A stretch of DNA of 64,000 nucleotides from Gracilaria domingensis (taxonomy: Eukaryota > Rhodophyta > Florideophyceae > Gracilariales > Gracilariaceae): positions 23,086 to 87,085 of the forward strand of contig VCMS01000286.1 in NCBI GenBank assembly GCA_022539475.1. The letters run 5' to 3'. The position numbers and the translations under genes were made by a program. The notes below the pieces were generated by a model, which did not search any database, was not told the origin of the DNA, and saw nothing but the letters and a program-made list of their open reading frames with translations. Shown piece after piece: positions 41,706 to 52,332 of the stretch (position 1 is its first letter; every line of letters starts with the position of its first letter).

Positions 41706-44700
41706 ATGGTGAACGAGCACGTCGACCGCGACGCCGAGTGGTCGCACGACCGTCTGCGCGACCCGCGCCCCGGCAAGAAGCCGCGTCTGTCCGTGCCGGA
41801 CGAGCCGCCGCTGTCGCCGCCCCCGCCGCCGCGCCCCGCGCCGCCGCCCGCCGCCCCCGCCGCCCCCGACCCCGCCGTGCCGCGCATTCTGCTGGCCAAT
41901 CTGGACTACAACACCACCGAGCATGACATCGACGACTTCTTCCGCGCCGCCGGCGTCGACGTCAAGCGCGTGGTGCTCGTCAAGGTGTCGCCGGGCAACC
42001 GCGTCAACGGCAACGCCTATGTGTACGTGCTGGACCTGCGCTCCGTCGACGTCGCGCTCGATTTGGACGGCGCCGAGTTTCGCGGCCGCAAGTTGAGGGT
42101 GTCCACCATGCCCGAGGACCAGCGCACCGTGTGCGTGCGCGGCATGCCGCGCCCGTCCAGTGAGAAGGATGTGCGCGATCTCTTCCGCGGCTGTAACATT
42201 GTGGACGCCCGCTCCAGGCCCGTCAAGGGCGGCCCGCCGGACATGAACACCTGGTTTGTCGACTTTGCCGACGAGGACTCGTTCCGAAGGGCGCTGGACA
42301 AGGACCGCTCGCTGCCGGGGCTCACCATTTGCATTGCCACCGCCCAGGGCCGCGGCACCCCGAGGAGCAGGGAGTACCGTGACAATGCCCTGCCGCCCGA
42401 CCTGGACAGGCGCGGCGGCGCCGCCCGTGATGATCGCTATCGCGACGACCCGTCGCGCGATGACCGCGCGCCCAGGGACAGGGATGAGCGCCCGCATCGC
42501 GACGATCGCCAGCCGCGCGATGATCGTGCCCGAGATGAACGTGCCTTGGAGGGTAGGGACTCGCTCGACCGTCATCCGGAACGGTCCAGGGATGATCTGG
42601 ACCGCCATCCCAGGGATGAATATGACAGAAGAGCTCGCAACGACTCTCCGAGGCGTTATGACCGTCGTGCCGAAGCCGATCGCAACGGCGACGTTGGAAA
42701 TGGCTTCTCGTCCAGGCAGAGGGCGCACAGTCGCTCTCGCTCGCCGCCCGCGCGCTATGAGCGTGAGCGGCGCTACGATCGACACGAGTATGACCGTCGT
42801 GATCGACGCGGCGGTGGCGGTGGCGGTGGCGGTGGCTATGATGACGTCTATGATCGTCATCGCGACCGTCGTTACTCGCCAGACTATTACCGCGACCGCG
42901 AGTATGACCGTGATTACGAACGGAGGGATCGCTATCGCCGCGATTATGACCCGAGGTATGAGCGCGACTACCACCGCCGCGAGAGGGATTATGGCCGCGA
43001 CTATCGACGCGACTCGCGTGGCGGCAGTCGCTATGAACGTGAGGCTGTGGACCCGCGCTATGAGCGCGAGAGGAAGATGGACCCGCCGCTGGACCCGGCT
43101 GTCACCACCGTGTTGACCAACCTGCCGTTCTGTGAAGACCGTGAACGTGTGGTGGACACGCTTGCTCGCACTTTGGAGGATCTCAATGATGCGTTGATGA
43201 TCAAGAACATCACGCCCGTTGGCAGGCGCTGTGGCGCGTGTATAGTGGTCTTCCGTGATGAGGAGTCGTACGGAAAGGCGTTGGCCATGAACTCCATCAC
43301 CATCAGCACTAGAAAGGTCAACATCTTGCCGCTGGAAGTGCCGTCGGTGGCTAGGGTGCAAAAGCTGCAGCCCGGCTTTATCCCGGAGGACATTATTGAC
43401 GACATGCGGCGCAACTATGGCGTCGAGTCTCTCTACATCAAGCTCAAGCAGTCTGACCAGTTGTTGCTTGGCATTGAGGATTCTCGCTTCTTGGTTCGTT
43501 TGTTGGACATTGACGGAAGGCCGCTTCTGCACTCGCGTTATGCGACCGTGTCGTATATCCCTAGCCGCAACCATGCAAACGATATGGGCGGCCGTTCCCG
43601 CCGCTCGCCGCATGATGATTTTGGCGGCCCTGGCGGTCGAGGTGGCGGCGGTGGACGAGACCGCGACGGTCGTGATGAGGACGAAGGCCCTCCGGACCGA
43701 CGCCGCTTTGACGGCGGTGATCGTGAGCGTCGCGAGAGTGGTAGTGACCATGGGCGACGAGATGGTGCCGATCGTGAAGCTCGGGGATATAGTGGCAGAG
43801 ACGAATGGCGTGTTCAGTTTGTCGGGCCGAATGACCGAATTGAAGAACGTCTGGTGAAGAATGCTCTCACACACATCGGCTTGGAGAAGCTCACTGTTGT
43901 CCCGATTGATGACTTCACCGTCGAGGTGCATGGTGGGAACAGCGGTGAGAGTACCATGCGACAGGTTCTCGATCTTCCGGGCATGAGGCTTCCGTCGGCT
44001 GTGAGCCTCAGGGGTCTGACGGCTCGGCCTTCGTCTTCTTCCTCTCTCAAGAAACGTCCGCCCCCGCCGTTGTCGTCTCAACCGCGGTCTGACTTCGACT
44101 CAGATGGAAAGGCTGCCAAGAAAATGAAGCGCTCGGAGGACAACACTGGTGGTAGCGGTAAGGTTCCGACTTCTCTTCAAGCGGCGTTGACTGACCGATT
44201 TTATGTTTCACCCATGACTCCTCCTCCGGGGGACACTTCTGTCGTGAAGGGGAAGACGGGAACGCCAGACCCGGAGTTACCGCAGATATGCGAACGACTT
44301 GAGACTCTTCGCTCTGCGATTACCGGCCGTGGCTCCAAGAACAGCGACGGACAGAATTACGCCGAGTTCTGCGGCAACTTGAAAAGCTTGTGTGAACCGC
44401 AGGTGTTGAAGTACACTACTAGGGAGAACACGGACCCTCTGCCGCCTGTGGTATGGACTGGAACTCTTTCGAAAGGCTCGAAGGCGGCTTGCAACGGGTA
44501 TCTGGTGCTTCGATCGACGCAGGGGGAGGAATATGTGAAGAAAGCTGTGACGGCGACGCCAAAGGACGTGAAGGTGGAGTTCCGAGGTAGGTTTGATGAT
44601 GAAAAATTTGATCACTTGTTGACGTCTGAGGCCGTGGTTGTTGTTGTCAAGGCTCAGGAAGAGGACAACAGCGGCATGGACTCTACGCCGACGGACAAGA

Positions 44701-44933
44701 GGGCGCCAAGGAGCAGGGAGTACTTTAAGGGCATTCTTCAGTCTTTGCGCAACAAGCAACGTTTAGGAATTGGACGTTACGTGTGGGAGGGCCAGAAGTA
44801 CTTGAGCTTGTGCATTCCACCCAACCCTTACGTCTTCAAGAAACTACGTCTGCCGTGGCGCTACCAGGACTTTGCTGGACACGATTCACTTCTGCTGGTT
44901 GTGGGTCCGAAGTCGGCGTCGCAGAAGAAGTGA
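41706..44933 (+). CDS. RRM + SPOC protein of the Spen/FPA family
   Basis: 1075 aa from an ATG in a good context (CGCCATGG). After a Pro/Ala-rich leader come RRM1 (about 58-132, RNP2-like ILLANL, RNP1-like NAYVYVL), RRM2 (about 139-210, VCVRGM ... TWFVDFA), a long Arg/Asp/Tyr-rich low-complexity region (about 220-460), and a third RRM-like domain (about 465-545, TVLTNL ... ACIVVFR). A second low-complexity region follows, and the C-terminal SPOC domain (about 915-1070) has VVWTGTLSKG, VEFRGRF, VVVVVKA and YVWEGQKYLSLCI. Spen proteins bind RNA and use SPOC to recruit phospho-CTD or chromatin factors; plant FPA controls poly(A) site choice. Expected: nuclear RNA-processing or silencing factor. 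No intron is needed. The family call is firm; the exact orthologue is not. Confidence 0.85.
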   Translation: MVNEHVDRDAEWSHDRLRDPRPGKKPRLSVPDEPPLSPPPPPRPAPPPAAPAAPDPAVPRILLANLDYNTTEHDIDDFFRAAGVDVKRVVLVKVSPGNRVNGNAYVYVLDLRSVDVALDLDGAEFRGRKLRVSTMPEDQRTVCVRGMPRPSSEKDVRDLFRGCNIVDARSRPVKGGPPDMNTWFVDFADEDSFRRALDKDRSLPGLTICIATAQGRGTPRSREYRDNALPPDLDRRGGAARDDRYRDDPSRDDRAPRDRDERPHRDDRQPRDDRARDERALEGRDSLDRHPERSRDDLDRHPRDEYDRRARNDSPRRYDRRAEADRNGDVGNGFSSRQRAHSRSRSPPARYERERRYDRHEYDRRDRRGGGGGGGGGYDDVYDRHRDRRYSPDYYRDREYDRDYERRDRYRRDYDPRYERDYHRRERDYGRDYRRDSRGGSRYEREAVDPRYERERKMDPPLDPAVTTVLTNLPFCEDRERVVDTLARTLEDLNDALMIKNITPVGRRCGACIVVFRDEESYGKALAMNSITISTRKVNILPLEVPSVARVQKLQPGFIPEDIIDDMRRNYGVESLYIKLKQSDQLLLGIEDSRFLVRLLDIDGRPLLHSRYATVSYIPSRNHANDMGGRSRRSPHDDFGGPGGRGGGGGRDRDGRDEDEGPPDRRRFDGGDRERRESGSDHGRRDGADREARGYSGRDEWRVQFVGPNDRIEERLVKNALTHIGLEKLTVVPIDDFTVEVHGGNSGESTMRQVLDLPGMRLPSAVSLRGLTARPSSSSSLKKRPPPPLSSQPRSDFDSDGKAAKKMKRSEDNTGGSGKVPTSLQAALTDRFYVSPMTPPPGDTSVVKGKTGTPDPELPQICERLETLRSAITGRGSKNSDGQNYAEFCGNLKSLCEPQVLKYTTRENTDPLPPVVWTGTLSKGSKAACNGYLVLRSTQGEEYVKKAVTATPKDVKVEFRGRFDDEKFDHLLTSEAVVVVVKAQEEDNSGMDSTPTDKRAPRSREYFKGILQSLRNKQRLGIGRYVWEGQKYLSLCIPPNPYVFKKLRLPWRYQDFAGHDSLLLVVGPKSASQKK

Positions 44934-46112
44934 ACACAAGTGTGAAGGCGATGATAAAGATATTTGATGTTTGTTTGTTTGTTTGGTTTGGACATTTTGG
45001 TGCCTTGTTTTTGAGGGTGCGGTTTGTGTTTGAAGGACTGAGCGCAGTATGGCGATTGGGACAAAAGGTTCAAACGGATGGATCATCATGGAAGGAAGTG
45101 CGGGGATAAATGAAGTTTGACCAAGCGTATTGTAGTATACGTGATAGTAGTGACGGGGCACGATGCTATGGAATTGGTTTTGCTTATGTGATGCGTTTTA
45201 TTGTTGTGTTTCCTTGTTTGTTTTTTTGTTTGCAATGGATATGGACTTGGGTAGGATGCTCGAACCCAACCCACGAAGGTTTGGGTACCTATCGTGCCAT
45301 TTGTGACTGGCGTGTTTAGTAGAAGCAACCGCATCAAAGAAAGAAGTCTTCTAGCATATGGTTGCCACTGGTCATTAAGATGCACTGGGTGAAGAAGGAA
45401 CTTACCCTTTTGTGTAGATGTGATTTCTGATAAGGTAGTCCGGAATCAGTTGCGCTGAAGATTGGAGCACCAAAATGGGTGTGAGAGCATGCCTCTGTTT
45501 CGAAGGCAAGTAGTCTGATTTGTGAATCATCATCTGCTCAGTTCAACAGGCACTTGCGTAGCAGGTTGCTGCTGTTTGCAAACTTAAAACGCGGAAGCCT
45601 GGAAAGACTGCACCATGTTCAATGTACAGAATGTTTTCATTTTCTGATCATGTGCTGCGGGGATGATCACCTTCGTCTTGGTGGAGAGTGAGTCCCTTTT
45701 TCTGTCCTGCCAGGTTGTTGTCTTTTTCCGTCAGTGGGAGCCCCATAACTGAGGGCACTGAAGTAGCTGAGACTCGGGCGATGTACAACAAATGAGAGCT
45801 CGAGGGAGCCCGAAGAGTCGAGCCCTCTGCGGAAGCGGTTCTTGGAGATAGGGGGCGTCACCTGGCGTGAGGTTGCAGACGCTGGCGGAAGAAGCGCGGT
45901 TTTCCGATTTTTCGTGCGCTCAATCCGCCTCTGCGCCGTGCGTTGACAGGTGACCCGCCTTTGTATTTTTTTTGTTTTGTTTGGCAAAGCCATGAAAGCG
46001 CCGTGCTTTTGAAACACATTTTTGCTGGAGCGCCTCGACGCGCCCCGCCGATTGATCTTCGTCCACCGCGGCGCACGGCGGTCCAATCGATACCTCGCCG
46101 CTGCTTCGGCTC
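44934..46112. other. Intergenic, no gene recognised
   Basis: It holds the 3' end of the SPOC gene (T/G-rich, with TTTG repeats near 44,968-44,985 and 45,210-45,235) and the promoter of COQ6. The last ~250 bp become GC-rich. No domain-bearing frame. Confidence 0.5.
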
Positions 46113-47597
46113 ATGCTGCACGCAGACCTGCTCGTCGTCGGCGGGGGGCTGGTCGGCGCCTCCCTGGCCACCGCCGTCAGTTCGCACCCGTTTGCCGCAA
46201 GCTTGAGCGTCGTTCTGGTTGATCCGGCCGTGCCTTCGATCGAATCATGGCCGTCGACGTCGCTGAGAACCTCAACCATCACGCCGTCTTCAAAGCAGTT
46301 TTTGGATGACATCGGCGTGTGGGCACGTGTTCCTGACCAGCGTATCGCCTCCTTCGACAAGATGTTTGTCTGGGATCATCCGCAACCGTTGCCGATCGCC
46401 GAGGCGCACACCAAGGCTTCGGCGTCCCCCGCGGGTACTATTGTGTTCGATTCCGACGAGATTCAGCAGGACTGTCTGGGATACGTTCTAGATAATGACA
46501 CGCTTCGAAATGCAATGTTTCGCCGTCTGCATGAATTGGTGCTTGATGGCAACTCAGGCCTTCGCATTATCGCGGGAAATGTGAAGAGTATAGACTATGA
46601 TGGAGGCCAGGCTCATCAACCCGATGAACCCCATGACTTGGATGCGCCCAACGAGCCTATCAGCAATGTAGATGATTCCGCACCGTGGCCTGTTGTCGAG
46701 CTTGAATCCGGTGAACTCATTCGTTGCCGCCTCATTGCCGCATGCGACGGATCTCGTTCGCGTGTACGAACCATGTGCGGCGCCGACTGGTTTCGTTACG
46801 GTTACGGACAAAGTGCTGTCGTAGCCAACGTCCAACTGAAGGATGTTACCACCACCGCGTATCAACGCTTCGTTTCTACGGGGCCGGTAGCCGTGTTACC
46901 CGTTGCGACGGAAGATACTTCTGCTCCTGTTGGTAACGTCATTTGGACAACTACTCCTACCGAGGCAGGAGCCCTTGTTGCTGCAAACGAATCTGACTTT
47001 GTCAATGAGTTGAACATTGTACTTGCCGCTCACGAAGATGAGGACGTAATTACCGCGAGTTCGTTTTATCCAAGTGAAGATGAGCGCCGCCGAACGCCGT
47101 GGCATTGGGTTGCAAACGCAATGCAGTCGGCATTGCCGAACGTTGGTACGGACGGGGACGTACTGAGCTTCATACCCCCACCCGAGGCAACCAGTATTAT
47201 AGGTAAGCGAGGACAGTTTCCGCTAACTCTTGGACATTCTCCGCAGTACGTCCATCACAAGAAGCGCACTGTTTTGGTTGGAGATGCTGCTCATAGTGTG
47301 CACCCACTGGCTGGACAGGGCGTGAATTTGGGTTTCGCAGATGCTCAGTGTTTGGCTGACTGTATAGCGAGCGCTGTGGGCACAGGCCGAGATATTGGGG
47401 GAGAGATGGGTGCTCCTCTAATGCGTTACCAGTCGGAGAGGCTTGTGGGTAACCTCGGTATGATGGGAGTCCTGCATGGACTCCAACAGGTCTTTGGAAT
47501 CGAAAACTCGGCCTTTCGGGACTGGAGACGCGCTGGTATCTCTGCGTTGAACTTTTCGAGTCCACTGAAGAAAGCTATCCTGAGAGCGATGCGGTAG
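46113..47597 (+). CDS. COQ6: Ubiquinone biosynthesis flavin monooxygenase COQ6
   Basis: 494 aa from an ATG at 46113; an in-frame TGA lies about 60 bases upstream. It has the UbiH/COQ6 layout: N-terminal FAD Rossmann motif LLVVGGGLVGAS (residues 6-17), the middle CDGSRSRVR motif (about 212-220) and the C-terminal FAD ribityl-binding motif VGDAAHSVHPLAGQGVNLGF (about 388-407). COQ6 hydroxylates the ring at C5 in coenzyme Q synthesis, in the mitochondrial inner-membrane CoQ complex. Length fits the family (~450-480 aa), with an acidic insertion near 170-190. The FAD fold begins at residue 4, so no mitochondrial presequence is visible; a short upstream exon could supply one. The neighbours are unrelated. 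Confidence 0.88.
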   Translation: MLHADLLVVGGGLVGASLATAVSSHPFAASLSVVLVDPAVPSIESWPSTSLRTSTITPSSKQFLDDIGVWARVPDQRIASFDKMFVWDHPQPLPIAEAHTKASASPAGTIVFDSDEIQQDCLGYVLDNDTLRNAMFRRLHELVLDGNSGLRIIAGNVKSIDYDGGQAHQPDEPHDLDAPNEPISNVDDSAPWPVVELESGELIRCRLIAACDGSRSRVRTMCGADWFRYGYGQSAVVANVQLKDVTTTAYQRFVSTGPVAVLPVATEDTSAPVGNVIWTTTPTEAGALVAANESDFVNELNIVLAAHEDEDVITASSFYPSEDERRRTPWHWVANAMQSALPNVGTDGDVLSFIPPPEATSIIGKRGQFPLTLGHSPQYVHHKKRTVLVGDAAHSVHPLAGQGVNLGFADAQCLADCIASAVGTGRDIGGEMGAPLMRYQSERLVGNLGMMGVLHGLQQVFGIENSAFRDWRRAGISALNFSSPLKKAILRAMR

Positions 47598-48878
47598 GTA
47601 TGTCTACGTCTCCACCCGCTCTCACTCGAATATTTCGTGGAGTATAGAGACTTCCACGAAGAGCTCGTTGAGAGCTGGTAGGGAATATGCCTCGTTTTGC
47701 ATTGCCTTCTGGGGCGCACCCCGTAGTGCTTCGGGTTTTACTGTGCATTGTGAAGCATGGTGTAACCTTCTGACCACTCATGTCTGGTCAAGAGAGGTGT
47801 TTTCTCTTCTGTCATTGAGTTTTGATGAGGATGAAATCCTTTGCGTCGTGTTAAGTATGACAAACAAGCCTCGACATTGCTCAGCACCCACAGCGGTCTG
47901 GGGAGGGGAAGTAGCATGCACATATAGTTCAAGTCCGAGTACCTTCTGTTCTTTGTAATTCTGATGTCCTACTGAGGGGCATTTCTGACACCGTCTCATG
48001 AGCTAGCAACAAATGTGTGTCTCAGCAACACATACCAGCACATGTTGGCTGCAGCTTCGAAAGTGAGACGTAGGCAGTGAGGCTAGCCCCTTGAAGCACT
48101 TGCATGCGTGCTAGGTTGCATGATGCAGACTATCATGCAACTCAGCTCGCATCTGTAGCGTACATATCTATGGCTCAAAGTATATCTAATGCTGAAAGTG
48201 GTAGACTATCCACAGTTGCCGAGGTCGAGGCAACCATCGCGCAACTGGACATGAGAAATATCCGTACTCTAGATTCACCTTAATCTACGAACAGACAAAA
48301 AGCCCCAAAGCAGCTTCGTAGGTATTGAGCAATCAGAAACGCATTTCTCTTTTCATGAGCGCACAAGCCCATCTTAGATCTTGAGAACGCTTCTCGTTGA
48401 CGAAGCGTTCGCTTCGAAGAGAGAGGTTGAGATGCAGAGGTAGAATTCGGTTTTAAACCGCCTCAGATTCATGAGCGTGATGGGGAACGTGCACAAAATC
48501 CAAACGCCTTATCGACAAATTTCCTCTTCGAGGTTGGAACCGGAGTTTTTAGGTTCGTCCGGGGCTTTGCTCCGTTTGAGTAACGCATTATCTCTGCACT
48601 TCACCTATCCCTACTAGGGATTCCCTAATATATCCAAGGAAAGCAAAGACGACATATAGTTGCAGACACGTATCCTCTCGCGCAGGGAGTATTCGACAGT
48701 CAAGAGTTCGATTTTCACGCTGCAGTGCACAAGTTTGTTTCCAACAGTGAACTTTAGGTTCCTATTTCTCTTGGAAGTGGACAGCGCGGTCAATCAGAGG
48801 GCCCGATTTCGGATACAGGTCTCAGCCAGGACGTGTTGTATCTATATCGTTCTCGTTGACAACATATCGAAATCAAAT
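47598..48878. other. Intergenic; upstream region of the aldehyde dehydrogenase gene
   Basis: No gene recognised on either strand. The ALDH frame is open upstream of the chosen ATG to a TTG codon at 48660, but that part has no transit or domain character and is treated as 5' leader. Confidence 0.5.
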
Positions 48879-50477
48879 ATGGGTCTCCACCCATGTTTCC
48901 TGACACGGAGTCCTCTCCTTGGAATCCGAAGGCTCCAGTCTCAAGCTTCCAGGTCCTTCAGAATGACACAGTCGAAACCAAATGACTCCTTGAAAGCACC
49001 TCAGCCTACTCCAACTCTTGAACTTAGAGATCCAACATTGCTACCTGCGGCTTCCTTCATTAACAACATACAAGCACCTATACGAACATCTCATGATCTT
49101 AGAGTACGCAATCCCTTCAACAACGCAATCGTGAGTCGAGTAACGCAGGCCTCAAACTCTGATGTATTACAAGCCATTGAAACGGCTGAAGCGGCTCAGA
49201 GCAGCTGGCGAAATTCTTCGGTTCAAGAGCGGTCTTTGCTCCTTCGTACATGGTATCAGCTTATCGTAGACTCCCGTGATGATCTAGCGCACATTATCAC
49301 TCTCGAAAACGGAAAGCCTCTTTCAGAAGCACGCGCCGAAGTTGACTATTCAGCGAGTTTCTTCCTCTGGAATTCACAGGAGGCCCTACACTCATTCCAT
49401 ACATCAGCTACACAGACTACTTCATGCCAAATACAAGTGACCCAAGAGCCGGTTGGGACTGTCCTCGCCATTACTCCATGGAACTTTCCTTTAGCTATGC
49501 TGTCACGAAAGCTTGCACCAGCCGTCGCAGCGGGTTGTTCTGTAATTGCAAAACCATCTGAAGAGACGCCTTTGTCTGCGCTCGCTCTTGCCGAACTTGG
49601 TCGTCGAGCAGGAGCTCCTGCCGGTCTCTGTAATGTTCTCGTTACTGCGGAAAGCGAATTAGTCGTGGATGAAGTCCTCAGAGCAAATTGCGTCCGGATG
49701 GTGACGTTCACTGGCTCCACTGCTGTCGGGAAGCTAATCGCAGCAAAGGCTGCACAGCGTGTCTTGCGAGTAGCCTTAGAACTTGGAGGAAATGCACCTT
49801 TTGTGATCTTCGACGACGCTGACTTAGATGCTGCGGTCAAAGGGCTTCTGAAGAACAAGTTTCGAGCTTCTGGACAAACGTGTATTTCTGCGAACAGAAT
49901 ATTCGTGCAAGAAGAAATCTACGACGAGTTCGTGCAAAAGGCGCGAGGTTCTTTCGAAGAACTCATCGTGGGGAATGGCTTGGATGAAGATGTACAAGTA
50001 GGTCCGATGATCAGCCAGAAAGCTATGCACAAGGTTGAAAGGCAAATAGATGATGCAACTGCAAAGGGGGCGAGGGTAGTGTTGGGAGGAGAGCCTAATG
50101 GTAATCTCTTGCCTGTCACTCTGCTTGCAGATGTTACTGATGCTATGGAATGTGCACACACGGAAACCTTTGGTCCTATGGTTCCGGTCATGGCTTTCCA
50201 AAGTGAAGAAGAAGTATGGGAGAGAGCAAATCAAGGCGACGCCGGACTCGCGGCTTATGTGTACACAAGTGATCTCGGGAGAGCAATGAGGGGAGTTCGT
50301 GCTCTAAAATACGGCATGGTCGGCGTGAACGATACTGCCATAAGTGCTCCATCTACAACATTCGGCGGCATGCGTGAAAGTGGCATTGGGCGAGAGGGCG
50401 GGCTTTCAAGTCTTCATGAGTTTCTTGAAACTAAATTCTCCATGATTAACTTCGGATCAGGAATCACAAACATATGA
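48879..50477 (+). CDS. Aldehyde dehydrogenase, succinate-semialdehyde dehydrogenase type (mitochondrial)
   Basis: 532 aa from the ATG at 48879, chosen because it starts an Arg/Ser/Leu-rich, acid-free stretch (MGLHPCFLTRSPLLGIRRLQ) typical of a mitochondrial presequence. The ALDH domain follows: ITPWNFPLAM substrate/NAD region (about 201-210), KPSEETPLSA, the NAD-binding FTGSTAVGK, the general base Glu in LELGGNAPF (near 301) and the nucleophile Cys in SGQTCISANR (near 335), then ETFGPMVPV (near 430). The GQTC-I-SANR context and ENGKPLSEA match ALDH5/SSADH, which oxidises succinate semialdehyde to succinate in GABA breakdown. Full length for the family. The 3' end faces the serine racemase gene. 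Confidence 0.88.
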   Translation: MGLHPCFLTRSPLLGIRRLQSQASRSFRMTQSKPNDSLKAPQPTPTLELRDPTLLPAASFINNIQAPIRTSHDLRVRNPFNNAIVSRVTQASNSDVLQAIETAEAAQSSWRNSSVQERSLLLRTWYQLIVDSRDDLAHIITLENGKPLSEARAEVDYSASFFLWNSQEALHSFHTSATQTTSCQIQVTQEPVGTVLAITPWNFPLAMLSRKLAPAVAAGCSVIAKPSEETPLSALALAELGRRAGAPAGLCNVLVTAESELVVDEVLRANCVRMVTFTGSTAVGKLIAAKAAQRVLRVALELGGNAPFVIFDDADLDAAVKGLLKNKFRASGQTCISANRIFVQEEIYDEFVQKARGSFEELIVGNGLDEDVQVGPMISQKAMHKVERQIDDATAKGARVVLGGEPNGNLLPVTLLADVTDAMECAHTETFGPMVPVMAFQSEEEVWERANQGDAGLAAYVYTSDLGRAMRGVRALKYGMVGVNDTAISAPSTTFGGMRESGIGREGGLSSLHEFLETKFSMINFGSGITNI

Positions 50478-51022
50478 ATAGAACAACTTGGAGCTAAGAG
50501 CGGCAGAGAGTAAGAGGCGATTTGCCCTTTGCTGTATCTCACAGTTGGCTGTGCCGGCAAGCACGAAGAAATACAATCCGCTCGGAACTGCTGATCCGAC
50601 TTGGAATATACGCTCATGAAAAACAATTGTTCGGACGCCTTTCGTTTATTGAACGATGTTCTTTGCCGATGAAGAGGGTTTCTTGAAACAGGCCTCAGCA
50701 TGCACCCTTCAGAGGAGATGGGATATTGCGAAAACGTTGAGGACCAAGGATCAAGGAGGATGAGAATCCCTTCTGTTCGACCCTAATCCTGAGCTTCGCT
50801 TGCACGTTTCCTTTATTGTTACGTAGGACTCTAAAACATAATCGTGCCAAGATGGGATAGAAACAAAATCGATTTGAGTTCAATTCGAGATCGCGCACAT
50901 CTCTTTCTGAGATCGTTAAAGGAACGTAGTAATAGCAAGAGTTCCGTCGAAGTCGTTTGTGTATTCCACGCAAGAGGACTCTTTTCTTTTTCAGAAGGAC
51001 GCCTCAAGATTCGGGATACGCA
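50478..51022. other. Convergent 3' spacer between ALDH and serine racemase genes
   Basis: No gene recognised. 545 bp between the stop codons of two genes that converge. Confidence 0.5.
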
Positions 51023-52039
51023 CTACTCCTGCCAAGGCAGACGGTCGAGTCTTACATTTCCCCCGCAGAGTATAATTCCCACACGTTTAAATCTCAGGCT
51101 CCTGAACTCATCCGAGCGCGCAGCTGCAACTCCAACGCCAGAACTCGGCTCAATCACGGTCTTCATGAACTGCCATATCATCTTAGTGGCTTGCAAAATA
51201 TCTTCCTCAGAGACGGTGATGACCCTATCAACCAACCTCGACGCAACTTGCCATCCAAGACAGCCTATTCCTGACTTCAAACCATCCGCGATCGTTTCTG
51301 AAGCGCCAGAAACCTGGATTCGTTCTTTGCTCTGAAAGCTTTGAAACGCTCCACATGCAAGCTTGGGTTCGGCACCGATAACAACAATGTTTGGATTAAT
51401 CGATTTCACAGCGATTGCAATACCCGAGATGAGTCCTCCCCCGCCAATTGGAACAATGACTGCCTCCAGGTCGTGTGTCTGATGCATGAGCTCAAGGCCA
51501 ACTGTGCCCTGACCAGCTACCACATTTGGATTCTCAAATGGATGGACTAGAATTCCCCCTACTTCCTTGCGCACCTGCTCGGCCGTCTTAATCCTATCAG
51601 CGGTATTGGGTTTACAAAACGTAATACGAGCTCCGTAGCCTTTCACAGCATCAACCTTCACCTTTGGAGCATTGTTGGGCATGACGACATGGGCGTTGAT
51701 ATGATGCAGAGCGGCAGCCTCCGCAATCGCTTGGGCATGATTACCAGAAGAGTGTGTAACGATGGTAGAGCCCTTGTGCACACCTTGCTGAAGCGAGGAG
51801 ATTGCATTATAAGCGCCACGAAACTTGAAGGAGCCTGTCTTTTGAAAGTTTTCGCACTTGAAGAAGAACTGTGTATAGTTCGCGGAGAGAAACTGGTCCA
51901 AATGACGGCTTCTCAGTACAGGAGTGGTATGTGCGCTGTCTTTTATGACGTTTGCCGCTTGTTCAATGTCAGCGAAAGACACTGAACAAGCGGTTGATGC
52001 TTCGTCGATGAGATCGCGAGTGGCGGTTTTTGTAGCCAT
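51023..52039 (-). CDS. Serine racemase / threonine dehydratase-like PLP enzyme
   Basis: 338 aa from the ATG at 52039; the frame is open 17 codons further, without an ATG. A fold-type II PLP enzyme: Schiff-base Lys in KTGSFKFRGAYN (Lys ~72), the SSGNHAQA loop (~98-105) whose first Ser is the second catalytic base in serine racemases, the phosphate-binding GGGGLISG loop (~200-207), and ILCGGNVRLDRLPW at the end. Absence of a C-terminal ACT domain separates it from biosynthetic threonine deaminase. Predicted: interconverts L- and D-serine and/or removes water from serine/threonine to give pyruvate/2-oxobutyrate. Several metal-site positions look conserved but one acid may be replaced by Gly (AEPKLACGAF), so divalent-ion dependence is uncertain. 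No targeting peptide, probably cytosolic. Confidence 0.87.
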   Translation of the reverse strand: MATKTATRDLIDEASTACSVSFADIEQAANVIKDSAHTTPVLRSRHLDQFLSANYTQFFFKCENFQKTGSFKFRGAYNAISSLQQGVHKGSTIVTHSSGNHAQAIAEAAALHHINAHVVMPNNAPKVKVDAVKGYGARITFCKPNTADRIKTAEQVRKEVGGILVHPFENPNVVAGQGTVGLELMHQTHDLEAVIVPIGGGGLISGIAIAVKSINPNIVVIGAEPKLACGAFQSFQSKERIQVSGASETIADGLKSGIGCLGWQVASRLVDRVITVSEEDILQATKMIWQFMKTVIEPSSGVGVAAARSDEFRSLRFKRVGIILCGGNVRLDRLPWQE

Positions 52040-52332
52040 GACGGGCAATGTGTACGAGCGAGATTCGAAATGTTGGTCGTCGCTGGCCACAGCCTATGAG
52101 CAATACGAAGACGTAAAATGTGTTCAAGCCCTTAAATTTACTGTGTTGAGCGAGCTACACGGGGATTGGACAGACGGACGTTTTCTGTTGTTGATCTCCC
52201 CTTTGTTAGCAGTCCCTTTGTATAAAACTATAATTATGACGCATCGCGGTGACGAAAACCCGAATCGCGTCCAACCGGCACCTACGCGAAAACAAGAGGC
52301 ACGATATGCAGGTGAGAAGCGGTATGTTTTCA

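Noticed and set aside
41598-44081. 827-codon open frame on the strand opposite the RRM/SPOC gene
   Set aside because: It is the shadow of Arg/Asp-rich codons (CGN/GAY) in a GC-rich gene. The protein is Val/Ile/Ala/Arg-rich low complexity without any domain, while the plus strand encodes recognisable RRM and SPOC domains.
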